A DNA stretch of 64,000 nucleotides from Oscillospiraceae bacterium (GCA_015063305.1 SVUJ01000010.1:1-64000); one strand, 5' to 3'; positions 40,591 through 49,035 are shown, counted from the first letter of the stretch. Notes: a model not told the origin generated them from the letters alone. Made by a program: numbers and translations.

Positions 40591-41889
40591 ATGAAAAAGA
40601 TATTCAAAAAGCTGGTAGCTACCGTGCTTGTATTGGCAGTGTTGGCGCTTTGCCTTGTGGGATGCTCGGGGGGCGGAAATAAAGCCATGAAGCTTGAGGG
40701 CGAGAGCCTTTCGGTCAATATGATACAGCTCTTTCTTTCGAGAATGAAGGGAACGCTTGCTTCCTCTTACGCCTACGGTGAGTCGGCGCTTGCCGATTCC
40801 TTCTGGGATACGGTGGTCAGCGCGGACGGAACTACCTACAACGATCTTTATACAAGCGAGGTCATACAGGACGCCAAGACCTATCTTGCCGCGCTCTACG
40901 CCTTTGAAGAAGAAGGACTTGAGCTTCCCAAGGCAACTATAGATGAGATCGACGAAGAGATAGATAGAATGATAGAGGACGATGCGGACGGCTCGAAGAA
41001 CACCTTTAACTCGATGCTTAAGGCATACGGCGTAAACCACAAGATGCTCCGCGAGGCTTACATTATGGAAGCCAAGATAGCGATGCTGAACGACCATCTT
41101 TTCTCCTCGCTTGATAATTCTCTTATAGAGGAATATTATCAGAACAATTACGTGCGCTTCAAGCAGGTATTTATCTATACCTATGACCTTGTGTATTATA
41201 CCGATGAGAACGGTGACGAGATATATTACGACACCACCGACTCAAAGAGGATATCCTATGATGAGAATGCTATCGTAAAGAAGGATTCCGACGGAAAGAC
41301 CGTTAAGGATGCGAACGATGACGTGGTATACGTTACCGAGGACGGAAAGATAGCCTACGATAAGCAGAACGGAAAGCGTAGCCCCGTGCTTGACGAGAAC
41401 GGATATCAGCAGAAGAGAGAGTATACAAAGGCAGAGCTTATTGAGGCAAGTGATCGCGCTCAGCTTATACTTGAGGAATGTGAAGAAAAGAATTACACCC
41501 TCTTTGACCGTCTTGTTGATGATTACGGCGAGGACGAGGGAATGGTGCAGTACCCGAACGGATATTATATGACCGAGAGCTCCGAGTATGACGTAAAGGA
41601 AGTTTTGCAGAGCGTCTTTGAGATGAAACCCGGAGAGGTAAAGCGTATAGATTCGGATTACGGTATACACATCGTTATGAAGTACGAGCTTGATGAGGGC
41701 GCGTATGATAATAAAGAGAATGCCGATTTCTTTGTGAATAACACAACGGGAAAATACGTTTTCGAGCAGGAGCTTAAAAATGAGCTTTTGGCTAAATATC
41801 TTGAAAAATATATGAATATGATAGTAATTGACGAAAAGGCGCTCGAGGGTGTTGACATAAAGAGCGTTGGAGTGAATTTTTATTATTAA
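40591..41889 (+). CDS. PrsA/SurA-like peptidyl-prolyl isomerase lipoprotein
   Basis: A 432-residue extracytoplasmic foldase. The signal peptide ends in lipobox LVGC (Cys near residue 25). A helical SurA-N-like region (about 30-190) precedes a parvulin-type domain whose C-terminal half reads GYYMTESSEYDVKEVL, FEMKPGEVKRI and DYGIHIVMKYEL. An Asp/Lys/Tyr-rich insert of about 75 residues (near 210-290) splits the region where parvulin normally starts. It probably helps fold secreted proteins at the membrane-wall interface. Start ATG 40591 after GAAAGGAA. Confidence 0.8.
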   Translation: MKKIFKKLVATVLVLAVLALCLVGCSGGGNKAMKLEGESLSVNMIQLFLSRMKGTLASSYAYGESALADSFWDTVVSADGTTYNDLYTSEVIQDAKTYLAALYAFEEEGLELPKATIDEIDEEIDRMIEDDADGSKNTFNSMLKAYGVNHKMLREAYIMEAKIAMLNDHLFSSLDNSLIEEYYQNNYVRFKQVFIYTYDLVYYTDENGDEIYYDTTDSKRISYDENAIVKKDSDGKTVKDANDDVVYVTEDGKIAYDKQNGKRSPVLDENGYQQKREYTKAELIEASDRAQLILEECEEKNYTLFDRLVDDYGEDEGMVQYPNGYYMTESSEYDVKEVLQSVFEMKPGEVKRIDSDYGIHIVMKYELDEGAYDNKENADFFVNNTTGKYVFEQELKNELLAKYLEKYMNMIVIDEKALEGVDIKSVGVNFYY

Positions 41890-41892
41890 GTA

Positions 41893-41921
41893 TTGACAAA
41901 TTTATTTTTATGTGATAAAAT
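41893..41921 (+). promoter_or_regulatory. Promoter of the TPP riboswitch-thiT unit
   Basis: TTGACA 41893-41898 and TAAAAT 41916-41921, 17-bp spacer. Confidence 0.82.
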
Positions 41922-41946
41922 GTGACAGTAAACAACCGCATAGAAA

Positions 41947-42090
41947 TCAGGGGTGCCTATTACGGCTGAGATGGACATAGTCCGAACCCTTTAACCTGAT
42001 ACGGATAATGCCGGCGTAGGGAGATGGTGAATTTCGACATTCGAAATTATATTGACCGCACGGGAGATTTCCGTGCGGTCAAATTTTTTT
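41947..42090 (+). promoter_or_regulatory. TPP riboswitch (THI element) with terminator platform
   Basis: The aptamer, about 41947-42025, has the conserved CAGGGGTGCC, GGCTGAGA, ACCCTTTAACCTGAT and GGATAATGCCGGCGTAGGGA blocks. A perfect AATTTCGA-CAT-TCGAAATT hairpin (42030-42048) and an intrinsic terminator (42052-42090) follow, then the ribosome binding site of thiT. Thiamine pyrophosphate binding is expected to favour termination and so shut off thiamine uptake. Confidence 0.96.
42052..42090 (+). terminator. Riboswitch terminator
   Basis: TTGACCGCACGG pairs with CCGTGCGGTCAA over a GAGATTT loop, followed by ATTTTTTT. Confidence 0.92.
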
Positions 42091-42104
42091 CAGGAGGTCG
42101 GAAA

Positions 42105-42791
42105 ATGAACCGAACATTAAAAACTCAAAGGCTGACGATGTCAGCCGTAATGATCGCGCTGTCGGCAGGATTGGCGATAGTCTGCGCGCTCATTCCTTTT
42201 CTCAATCTGCCATTTGGTGGAAGCTTTACTATCGCGAGTATGCTGCCGATAGTTCTCATTTCCTATATGTATGGGATAAAGTGGGGACTTTTCGTGTCTG
42301 CGACATATTCTGTTTTGCAGATACTTATGGATCTCGCGCTCGGTACGAGCTCGTCTGTAGTAATGGCGCTCTTTATGCCTACGAGCGACGGATATATGGG
42401 CGGATTTGCGGCGGTGGCTATAATCCTTATCGACTACCTTGTGGCATATACCGTTCTCGGACTTGGCGGAATATTCAGAAACCGTTTTAAGAGTAAGTCC
42501 GCGGCGCTCTGTGTCGGAAGTGTTTTTGCGCTCTCGCTCAGATATATCGCTCATATTATATCGGGCGCGATATTTTACGGCGCTTGGGCAGAGTGGTTCT
42601 TCTCTCAGGAGGGCTTTTACGCTGTCGGCGGCTGGATACTCGAGCATACGAGCGGAGGAGCGCTGGCTCTGATATACTCTGTATTCTATAACGGACTTTA
42701 TATGATACCCGAGATAATAATAACCGCGATAGCGGCTGTGGTGGTGTCGAGAATACCGCATATTAAGAAGACGGATATTGATATAAAATAA
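42105..42791 (+). CDS. thiT: ECF-type thiamine transporter substrate component ThiT
   Basis: A 228-residue membrane protein with six predicted spans, the S component that binds thiamine for an energy-coupling-factor transporter. Family features are TQRLTMSAVMIALS at the start, IPFLNLPFGGSFTIASMLPI in the substrate loop, SLRYIAHIISGAIFYGAWA, and a final YNGLYMIPEIIIT helix with the conserved Tyr-Asn. Start ATG 42105 after AGGAGG; the frame from 42024 runs through the terminator. The shared EcfA/EcfT subunits are not in this window. It is controlled by the TPP riboswitch upstream. Confidence 0.93.
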   Translation: MNRTLKTQRLTMSAVMIALSAGLAIVCALIPFLNLPFGGSFTIASMLPIVLISYMYGIKWGLFVSATYSVLQILMDLALGTSSSVVMALFMPTSDGYMGGFAAVAIILIDYLVAYTVLGLGGIFRNRFKSKSAALCVGSVFALSLRYIAHIISGAIFYGAWAEWFFSQEGFYAVGGWILEHTSGGALALIYSVFYNGLYMIPEIIITAIAAVVVSRIPHIKKTDIDIK

Positions 42792-42830
42792 GCATAACTC
42801 CGCTATCGGGTGGTGTACAATCACTAAAAC

Positions 42831-42858
42831 GGTAGGGGTCGGCGCTCTCGACGACCCG
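42831..42858 (+). repeat. Dispersed repeat flanking rnpB, copy 1
   Basis: GGTAGGGG(T)CGGCGC and TCGACGACCC pieces recur at 43689-43716 with a few changes. The two direct copies bracket the RNase P RNA gene. Confidence 0.6.
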
Positions 42859-42869
42859 TAATACTCGTA

Positions 42870-42898
42870 TTGACAAAACTTTATTAATATGCTATAAT
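42870..42898 (+). promoter_or_regulatory. Promoter of rnpB
   Basis: TTGACA 42870-42875 and TATAAT 42893-42898, 17-bp spacer, just ahead of the RNA 5' end. Confidence 0.88.
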
Positions 42899-42905
42899 TC
42901 AAAGG

Positions 42906-43254
42906 TAACTCCGCCGAACGGCCGCGCGGTATGGTGCCGAAAGGTATTACCGTGAGGAAAGTCCGGGCTTCATAGGGCACGATAGCTGATAACGTCAGCC
43001 GGAGGCGACTCTCGGGAAAGTGCAACAGAAATAAACCGCCCGCAAGGGTAAGGATGGAAAGGCGAGGTAAGAGCTCACCCACTCCTATGGTAACATAGGT
43101 TTGCTGTAAACCCTATCGGAAGCAACACCGCAGTCGGACAGTCTGCCCGACACACGTCCGCAGGTGGCACGAGGCATTGCCTCGGAGCTGAATGGTGACA
43201 TTCAGCAAAGATAGATGGCCGTTTAAGACAGAACCCGGCTTATAGACGGGGTTA
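42906..43254 (+). ncRNA. rnpB: RNase P RNA, bacterial class A type
   Basis: The catalytic RNA that cuts tRNA 5' leaders. Conserved blocks are GAGGAAAGTCCGGGCTTC, GTGCAACAGAAA, the AAGGGTAAGG...GGTAAGAGCTCACC region, and the 3' AGATAGATGGCCGTT with ACAGAACCCGGCTTATAG. P1 pairs 42907-42915 with 43245-43253, and P2 pairs AACGGCC with GGCCGTT. The layout, with these P1/P2 ends, fits the ancestral class A. Ends are estimated to within a few bases. Confidence 0.96.
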
Positions 43255-43255
43255 T

Positions 43256-43298
43256 AAAAAACACGCCGTTGGATAGTGTATATCCACGGCGTGTTTTT
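43256..43298 (+). terminator. Terminator of rnpB
   Basis: AAAAACACGCCG with CGGCGTG and a T7 run, extended by GGATA/TATCC, directly after the RNA. Confidence 0.9.
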
Positions 43299-43399
43299 TT
43301 ATTGTAAGACGAAAACCACGCGATAGTGGCGTGGTTCAAAAGAGGCTATTGCAGGTGAGAAAAAGTTAAATAAAAAGATGAGTAAAAATGCTTTTGTGA

Positions 43400-43640
43400 G
43401 GAAGGCTCCCTCCGGGAGGTAGCGAAGCGGCGTGAGCGGAATGAATGACACCACAGTGTGGTGTCAGAACGCGAGCGTGACCGAACCGCAGTGAGACGCT
43501 CCCGACGAAGTCGGGTGAGGGAGAGGGCGTTACAATAAAATTAGCTTAAATTTAACGTTACGCGGGCTCCTTCCACCGCTATGCGGTCCCCCTTCCTCCC
43601 GGAGGAAGGCTTTGGTTAAATCCCGCTCAAGCGGGTTAAC
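43400..43640. repeat. Intergenic repeat cluster
   Basis: Several inverted pieces are visible: CCTCCGGGAGG near 43410 and CCTCCCGGAGG near 43597, ACACCACAGTGTGGTGT near 43450, and CCGACGAAGTCGG near 43503. No open frame of note crosses it. The look is that of dispersed palindromic repeats (REP-like) rather than a mobile element with genes. Confidence 0.55.
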
Positions 43641-43688
43641 GTAATAAATGCATGGCTGACAGGCCAATAAAAAGCGCACTTGTGCGGT

Positions 43689-43716
43689 GGTAGGGGGCGG
43701 CGCCTTTCGACGACCC
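43689..43716 (+). repeat. Dispersed repeat flanking rnpB, copy 2
   Basis: See the copy at 42831-42858. It lies just before the end of the methyltransferase gene. Confidence 0.6.
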
Positions 43717-43766
43717 ATCTGCTATGCCCGAAACTGAAATATCCCTCGTTTTACGGGGGATATTTA

Positions 43767-44888
43767 CTATCTTTTTTTGAAATATTGATATAGATTGCAG
43801 GGTATCATTCCGTTGTACAGCTTACGAACCTTGTCGGCGCGTCTGCTGTAAAGCGACTGAAAATTCTCACAGGACGTGAGAATATATATCTGCCAAGGCT
43901 CAAAGGTGGCAAAAAGCTTTCCCATTTTGCGATACAGGGCCTCGACCTCGGATACCGTCATAAGGCGCTCTCCGTAGGGCGGGTTGCAGACTATAGTTCC
44001 TCTGCGGTCGGGCTTTGATATTGAGAGAGCATCGGAGTGGAAGAGCTTGATAGAGTCGGCAACGCCCGCGCGCTTTGCGCTCTGACGGGCTATTTTCAGA
44101 ACCTCGGGGTCAATGTCCGAGCCCCACGCCTCAAAGGCAGAGTGGGGGAGTATGTCCTCTTTTGCCCAATCTCTCGCTTCTTCCCATATGCTTGAGGGTA
44201 TCTGAGGGAAGCTTTCGGCGGCAAAACGTCGCTTGATACCTGGGGCGATGTTACGCATCATCATAGCAGATTCGATAAGTATAGTTCCCGAGCCGCAAAA
44301 GGGGTCCCAGAGAAGTACGTCCTCGCGGGGTCTTGAGGTCGCGGCTACAGCCGCGGCAAGCGTTTCGCGCAGAGGCGCTGCACCCGCCTCAGGACGGTAT
44401 CCCCTCTTGTGAAGCGGAACGCCCGATGTGTCTATCATAAGAGTTACCTTATCCTTGAGGATGAAAAATTCTATCTGATATTTAACTCCCTCTTCGGAGA
44501 ACCATTTTATGCCGTATTTGTCGGAGAGCCTTGCCACAACAGCCTTTTTGATTATGCTCTGACAGTCGGGGATAGAGAAAAGCTTACTTTTTATAGAGTG
44601 TCCCTTTACGGGAAAGGCGTCGTTCTTACCCACAAAGCATTCCCACGGCAGCGTCTTTGTGCCTTCAAAAAGCTCCTCAAAGCTCTCGGCAGGGAAGCTT
44701 CCCATATTTATAAACACCCTTTCGGCAAAACGAAGGCGGATATTGGCATCGGCAACGGTGTTCTCGTCACCCTCAAAATATACGCGCCCGTCTATCGTTT
44801 CGGTCCGTGTGCAGCCAAGCTCGTCTATCTCCTCGCCCAAAAGCTTTTCAAGTCCGAAAAGACAGGTAGCGACCAATTGCAGTTTCAT
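43767..44888 (-). CDS. THUMP-domain class I RNA methyltransferase (RlmL/YcbY-type)
   Basis: A 373-residue SAM-dependent methyltransferase of the YcbY/YpsC group, which methylates guanine N2 in 23S rRNA. An N-terminal ferredoxin-like plus THUMP region (about 1-160) precedes the Rossmann domain with LLWDPFCGSGTILIE (SAM site) and VCNPPYGERL (catalytic NPPY). Start ATG 44888 after GAGGAA; TTG at 44906 would add six residues. The protein is the length of B. subtilis YpsC, so it lacks the second methyltransferase of E. coli RlmKL. The exact rRNA position is inferred by family. Confidence 0.9.
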   Translation of the reverse strand: MKLQLVATCLFGLEKLLGEEIDELGCTRTETIDGRVYFEGDENTVADANIRLRFAERVFINMGSFPAESFEELFEGTKTLPWECFVGKNDAFPVKGHSIKSKLFSIPDCQSIIKKAVVARLSDKYGIKWFSEEGVKYQIEFFILKDKVTLMIDTSGVPLHKRGYRPEAGAAPLRETLAAAVAATSRPREDVLLWDPFCGSGTILIESAMMMRNIAPGIKRRFAAESFPQIPSSIWEEARDWAKEDILPHSAFEAWGSDIDPEVLKIARQSAKRAGVADSIKLFHSDALSISKPDRRGTIVCNPPYGERLMTVSEVEALYRKMGKLFATFEPWQIYILTSCENFQSLYSRRADKVRKLYNGMIPCNLYQYFKKR

Positions 44889-44955
44889 CGGCAGTTCCTC
44901 TCGCAAGTATATGATATCTTAGATATTATATATCATATCCCGCAAAAAGTCAATA

Positions 44956-45465
44956 TCACGCACCGACTATAACTCCGCAGGCTATGCGTTTACCCGAATT
45001 TCCCGATGGGTCGGTCTTAAGATCGTCGGGAGCTGAGTGGACTATGACCGCTCTTCCCATTATATCCTCGGGAGAAAATCTTCCCGTGAGAAAGGCGCAC
45101 CAGGCATACCCCTCGTTGCCAAAAAGCGGGGGAAGATCGCCCGAGTGCGAGGGGTGAGGACACTCATTCTTTGAAAAATGCGCTCCCGCGTCCGAGAAGG
45201 GTTCTTCGGCGCTTCCCGTGCATTTTCCCGCGTTGTGGATATGAAATCCGTATATCTGGGGGGCGCAAGGGGCGTCCTTGTCGTATGGCAGATCAGACAC
45301 CTCGGCGCTCACCACCACACCCATAGGGGTAGAATAAAATTCAACTGTTCCTGATATTGTCGGGTACTCCGCCGATCCGCGAAGCTCTGCTCTTGCAAAG
45401 GGTCGTCTGCCTCGGAGTAAGGACGAGTACGAGCCGGTTCTGGCTTGGGAGTTTCTGTGATACAT
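44956..45465 (-). CDS. sodC: Cu/Zn superoxide dismutase family protein
   Basis: A 169-residue Cu/Zn SOD-like protein. All metal ligands seem present: GFHIH (two Cu His), GAHF (bridging His), CPHP and SHSGDL (Zn His and Asp) and VIVHSAPDD (fourth Cu His); the active-site Arg is in GKRIACGVI. Two Cys that could form the structural disulfide are in GKC and ACG. There is no signal peptide or lipobox, so it would be cytoplasmic, unlike most bacterial SodC, and is unusual for an apparent anaerobe. Start ATG 45465 after AGGAAG. It ends about 68 bases from the methyltransferase gene start and may be co-transcribed with it. Confidence 0.88.
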   Translation of the reverse strand: MYHRNSQARTGSYSSLLRGRRPFARAELRGSAEYPTISGTVEFYSTPMGVVVSAEVSDLPYDKDAPCAPQIYGFHIHNAGKCTGSAEEPFSDAGAHFSKNECPHPSHSGDLPPLFGNEGYAWCAFLTGRFSPEDIMGRAVIVHSAPDDLKTDPSGNSGKRIACGVIVGA

Positions 45466-45544
45466 ATAGTCTTCCTTTCTGTGTTTGTAAAAGTATGTCT
45501 TCTACAAATATATTCAGAGAAAGGCGTTATGTTTACAGTTTTGC

Positions 45545-45573
45545 TTGACAGAGAAAATAAAATTTGTTATAAT
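45545..45573 (+). promoter_or_regulatory. Promoter of holB-ricT operon
   Basis: TTGACA 45545-45550 and TATAAT 45568-45573, 17-bp spacer. Confidence 0.88.
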
Positions 45574-45619
45574 TATTTTGTATGCTTGGATAAAATAAAA
45601 TGCTCGAAAGGATAAGGAT

Positions 45620-46651
45620 ATGAAACAGTTTATGGAACAGATCATAGCAAACGATTCCCTTCGGCAAAGACTTTGTTCGGACATACTGAATGACAGATTG
45701 TCCCACGCTTATATAATCGAGGGAGTGAAGGGAAGCGGAAAGCATACGATAGCAAGGGCTGCCGCCGCCGCGCTCTCCTGTGAGAACAAAGGAAACGACA
45801 TAATGCCTCTTCCTTGCGGTGAGTGCCGCTCGTGTAAAAAAATACTCGGCTCTATCTCGCCCGACGTTATCACGGTCGGGTGTGGCGACAGAGTTACGAT
45901 GGGCGTTGACAGTATACGGTTTCTCCGCGAGGATATTTACGTTATTCCAAATGATCTTGATTATAAGGTCTATATTATTGAGGACGCCGACAAGATGACC
46001 GAGCAGGCGCAGAACGCCTTTCTCCTGTCGCTTGAAGAGCCGCCGTCATACGTGCTCTTCTTGCTGCTCTGCGAGGATTCAGGGGCGTTTCTTGAAACTA
46101 TAAGAAGCCGCGCGCCCGTGCTCAGAACAGAGCCTGTTTCAAGAGAACAGATAGATGCTTATATATGCGCTACGGACAGAAGAGCCGCGCAGATGAAGAT
46201 GTCAGAGCCCCACAAATATGAGGAGCTTCTTATGTCGGCGGGGAACGGTATAGGTCAGGCGCTTGAGCTTCTTGAGCCCAAAAGCTTCGCTCCCGTGCTT
46301 GAGAGAAGAAAGCTGGTCAAGGATTTTGTAAGCTGCGCTTTGGATAATTCGTCAAGAGAGCAGGCGGTCGCTCTTATGAGAGCCTTTTCAACTAAACGTG
46401 AGGCGCTCTCGCAGGAGCTTGAGCTTATATACTCCGCGCTCAGGGATATCCTTGCGGTCAAGAAAAGCGACACGGTAGAGCTTTGCTTCTATGAATCTAT
46501 GGATACCGCGCTTGAGCTGTCCGAGAGAGTGTCGGCAACAAGGCTTGTTAAGCTGTGCGACGCTGTGTTCGAGATATGTGAGCGAGTGGAGAGAAACGCA
46601 AACGTAAGACTTACCTTACTGTCGCTTCTGTCAAACTTAGAAATGATATGA
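45620..46651 (+). CDS. holB: DNA polymerase III delta' subunit
   Basis: A 343-residue clamp-loader subunit. The P-loop region is GVKGSGKHT, the zinc site is CGECRSCKK (with an earlier Cys), the Walker B-like segment is VYIIEDADKMTEQAQNAFLLSLEEPP, and sensor 1 is FLLLCED. It loads the sliding clamp within the DnaX complex. Start ATG 45620 after AAAGGATAAGG. Followed 50 bases later by ricT, the same order as holB-yaaT in B. subtilis. Confidence 0.93.
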   Translation: MKQFMEQIIANDSLRQRLCSDILNDRLSHAYIIEGVKGSGKHTIARAAAAALSCENKGNDIMPLPCGECRSCKKILGSISPDVITVGCGDRVTMGVDSIRFLREDIYVIPNDLDYKVYIIEDADKMTEQAQNAFLLSLEEPPSYVLFLLLCEDSGAFLETIRSRAPVLRTEPVSREQIDAYICATDRRAAQMKMSEPHKYEELLMSAGNGIGQALELLEPKSFAPVLERRKLVKDFVSCALDNSSREQAVALMRAFSTKREALSQELELIYSALRDILAVKKSDTVELCFYESMDTALELSERVSATRLVKLCDAVFEICERVERNANVRLTLLSLLSNLEMI

Positions 46652-46701
46652 CATATATGACATAATAAATATATTTCGAAAGTCGAAAGAACGGAGAGAA
46701 A

Positions 46702-47892
46702 ATGGAAGAGGAAAAGAATATAAAAAATAACCATAAAAAGTACCACCATCATCACCATCATCATAAGCCCTCTAACCCAAACGCTGTAAAAAATGAGCCT
46801 AAAGAGAATTCGGGCGAGCCGAGAGAGAATAACGGCGCTAAGAATAACGGCGAGAACAGATATCAGGGCAACAGAAACAAAAGACATCATCACAGATATC
46901 ATAACGATCATAGAAAAAATAACCCCACACAGCAAGAGAGTGCTCAGAAGCCTGTAGAGCCTACCGAGGAAAAGCTCCCCGTGACCGAGGAGATCGAGGC
47001 TGTAGAGGCTGTGGCAGAAGAGGTAGCTGTGGTCGAGGAGAAGGCAGAGGATACCGAAGCTGCCCAAAAGAGTGAGGTTCTGGTTGATGTGGTAGGAATA
47101 CGCTTCAAATCATCGGGTAAGACCTACTATTTTGACCCCGCGGGACACAAGCTCACAAAGGGAGCTTACGCTATAGTTGATACGGCGCGCGGACTTGAGT
47201 ACGGCGAGGTGTCCTTGGCAAATACACAGGTCAGCGAGAGCGATATAGTTCCCCCGCTCAGAGCAGTCATAAGGATAGCTACCGAGGCGGACAAGGAACA
47301 TCATCTTGAAAACAAGAAAAAAGAGGAGCAGGCATTCGTCACCTGTAACGAGAGGATATTGGCGCACAAGCTTGATATGAAGCTTATAGAGGCGCAGTAC
47401 ACCTTTGACAACACAAAGCTTTTGTTCTACTTTACCTCATCGGGAAGAGTTGACTTCCGAGAGCTTGTCAAGGACCTTGCATCTGTCTTTAAGACGAGAA
47501 TAGAGCTCAGACAGATAGGTATACGCGACGAGGCAAAGCTGATCGGCGGCCTCGGACTTTGCGGACGTCCGCTTTGCTGCTCGGTATTCCTTTCGGATTT
47601 CGGTCAGGTGTCGATAAAGATGGCAAAGGAGCAGAATCTCTCGCTCAACTCAGCAAAGATATCGGGCGCTTGCGGCAGACTTATGTGCTGTCTGCGCTAC
47701 GAGCACGAAACATATGATTATGAGATAAAGCGCACACCGCCTGTTGATTCGACGGTCAAGACCGACGACGGGATAGGAACTGTTACCGAGATAAGCCCTC
47801 TTGCGGGAACTCTCAAGGTAAGACTTGCGGATAAGCCCGACATTCCCCCGAAAACCTATCACAGAGATAACGTAAAGGTGATAGAGAAATAA
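46702..47892 (+). CDS. ricT: RicT/YaaT (PSP1 domain) regulator of RNA processing and sporulation
   Basis: A 396-residue PSP1-domain protein. The conserved part (about residues 130-380) carries GIRFKSSGKTYYF, DVRLEL-like ELRQIGIRDEAKLIGGLGLCGRPLCC, SGACGRLMCCLRYEHE and a final KTYH motif; the Cys pairs are those that hold Fe-S clusters in the RicA-RicF-RicT complex. In Bacillus that complex aids RNase Y cleavage and sporulation, competence and biofilm onset. The N-terminus is a low-complexity stretch of about 80 residues rich in His, Asn and Lys, with a run of seven His, absent from Bacillus YaaT. Confidence 0.92.
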   Translation: MEEEKNIKNNHKKYHHHHHHHKPSNPNAVKNEPKENSGEPRENNGAKNNGENRYQGNRNKRHHHRYHNDHRKNNPTQQESAQKPVEPTEEKLPVTEEIEAVEAVAEEVAVVEEKAEDTEAAQKSEVLVDVVGIRFKSSGKTYYFDPAGHKLTKGAYAIVDTARGLEYGEVSLANTQVSESDIVPPLRAVIRIATEADKEHHLENKKKEEQAFVTCNERILAHKLDMKLIEAQYTFDNTKLLFYFTSSGRVDFRELVKDLASVFKTRIELRQIGIRDEAKLIGGLGLCGRPLCCSVFLSDFGQVSIKMAKEQNLSLNSAKISGACGRLMCCLRYEHETYDYEIKRTPPVDSTVKTDDGIGTVTEISPLAGTLKVRLADKPDIPPKTYHRDNVKVIEK

Positions 47893-47908
47893 GAACGGAG
47901 CATACGGT

Positions 47909-48130
47909 ATGAAAAAATCAAGTTACCTGTTTACAGGTATCGCAATACTTTTGTCCCATATTATGTGCGCTGTCGTTGCCTATAACTACCGCGATATGCT
48001 TTGCGCTATCGAGCACGGCGGTTATAGCGCTCCCGCGCGAATGGCTTTTCTGTATGCGCTCCCGTTTGCGGTGGCTATTGCTGTGTGTATCGTTTTGGCT
48101 GTCAAATGTCATAAGAAGATAAAAAAGTAA
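47909..48130 (+). CDS. Small two-span membrane protein
   Basis: A 73-residue protein with two hydrophobic segments (about residues 6-26 and 45-67) and a Lys-rich end. It follows ricT by 16 bases with GAACGGAGC upstream, so it is the last gene of the holB-ricT operon. I do not recognise a family. Confidence 0.6.
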   Translation: MKKSSYLFTGIAILLSHIMCAVVAYNYRDMLCAIEHGGYSAPARMAFLYALPFAVAIAVCIVLAVKCHKKIKK

Positions 48131-48145
48131 TATTTTATAAAAGCT

Positions 48146-48174
48146 CCCCGACAGATTTTCAAAATCTGTCGGGG
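48146..48174. terminator. Hairpin between convergent genes
   Basis: Fourteen-base perfect arms (CCCCGACAGATTTT and its complement) around one base. The position fits a shared terminator for the ricT operon and nnrD, though the T-runs are short. Confidence 0.7.
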
Positions 48175-48183
48175 ATAATTGTT

Positions 48184-49035
48184 TTATATTATTATATTTT
48201 CCGCGATGTCCCTTGCCATTACCGAATATTCTCCGCGGGATTCTGCGGCGCGGTCACCGGCTCTCGAGTGGATATAAACGCCGAGCGCGGCGGCATCAAA
48301 GTTTGGGAGGGAAAGGTGAGATTGAGCAAGGAGCGCGCCGATAATACCCACAAGTACGTCGCCCGAGCCACCCGTTGCCATACCGCTGTTTCCCCCTTGG
48401 TTTATATAAACCTTTTCCGAGCCGTCGCTAACGACCGTTCGGTGGTCTTTAAGAACGCAGACAAGCGAATTGTCGGCGGCGAAGCGCTGGGCTGTGACGG
48501 CTGTATTTTCAAGAATATATTCTATGGGCAGACCGCTCAGCCTCGAAAATTCTTTTATATGAGGGGTGATTATCTTCCCACCGAGATATTTATACAGAAC
48601 GGGGTGCTCGGATATCAGATTGAGCGCGTCGGCATCGACCACCGTGGGTACGGTGGAGTTTCTGAGAACTGTTTTCAAAATATCAAGCGATAGAGATGTG
48701 CGCCCAAGCCCACAGCCTATCACCACCGAATCACAGCGCTCGAGAGCGCAGAGAAGCTTGTTTTCATAGGACGAGCTTTCATCGTACACGGTAAGCACAG
48801 CCTCGGGAATGAGTGTCTGCAAAATAATTCTGTTTTCTTCGGGTGCGAAGATCTCAACAAGTCCCGCTCCCGTGCGGTATGCGCCAAGCGCTGAAAGATA
48901 TGAAGCCCCCGCCATACCGTACGAGCCGCAAACACAAAGCACTCGCCCAAAATCTCCCTTATTTGAACGCTCGGGTCTTTTGGGAAGTATCAGTTTGCCG
49001 TCTGAAAAATAAGAAAAGTCTTCGATATATCTCAT
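48184..49035 (-). CDS. nnrD: ADP-dependent NAD(P)H-hydrate dehydratase
   Basis: A 283-residue ribokinase-like protein (YjeF C-terminal domain), which restores hydrated NAD(P)H with ADP as cofactor. Motifs are NKGDFGRVLCVCGSYGMAGA (N-terminal glycine loop), VIGCGLGR, VVDADALNLI, ITPHIKEFSRL and the active-site GGSGDVLVGIIGALLAQ. The epimerase half (NnrE) is absent, so this is the single-domain form. Start ATG 49035. Confidence 0.92.
   Translation of the reverse strand: MRYIEDFSYFSDGKLILPKRPERSNKGDFGRVLCVCGSYGMAGASYLSALGAYRTGAGLVEIFAPEENRIILQTLIPEAVLTVYDESSSYENKLLCALERCDSVVIGCGLGRTSLSLDILKTVLRNSTVPTVVDADALNLISEHPVLYKYLGGKIITPHIKEFSRLSGLPIEYILENTAVTAQRFAADNSLVCVLKDHRTVVSDGSEKVYINQGGNSGMATGGSGDVLVGIIGALLAQSHLSLPNFDAAALGVYIHSRAGDRAAESRGEYSVMARDIAENIII

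Noticed and set aside
42141-43082. 313-codon minus-strand frame
   Set aside because: Runs antisense through thiT and into rnpB; cannot be coding given the RNA gene.
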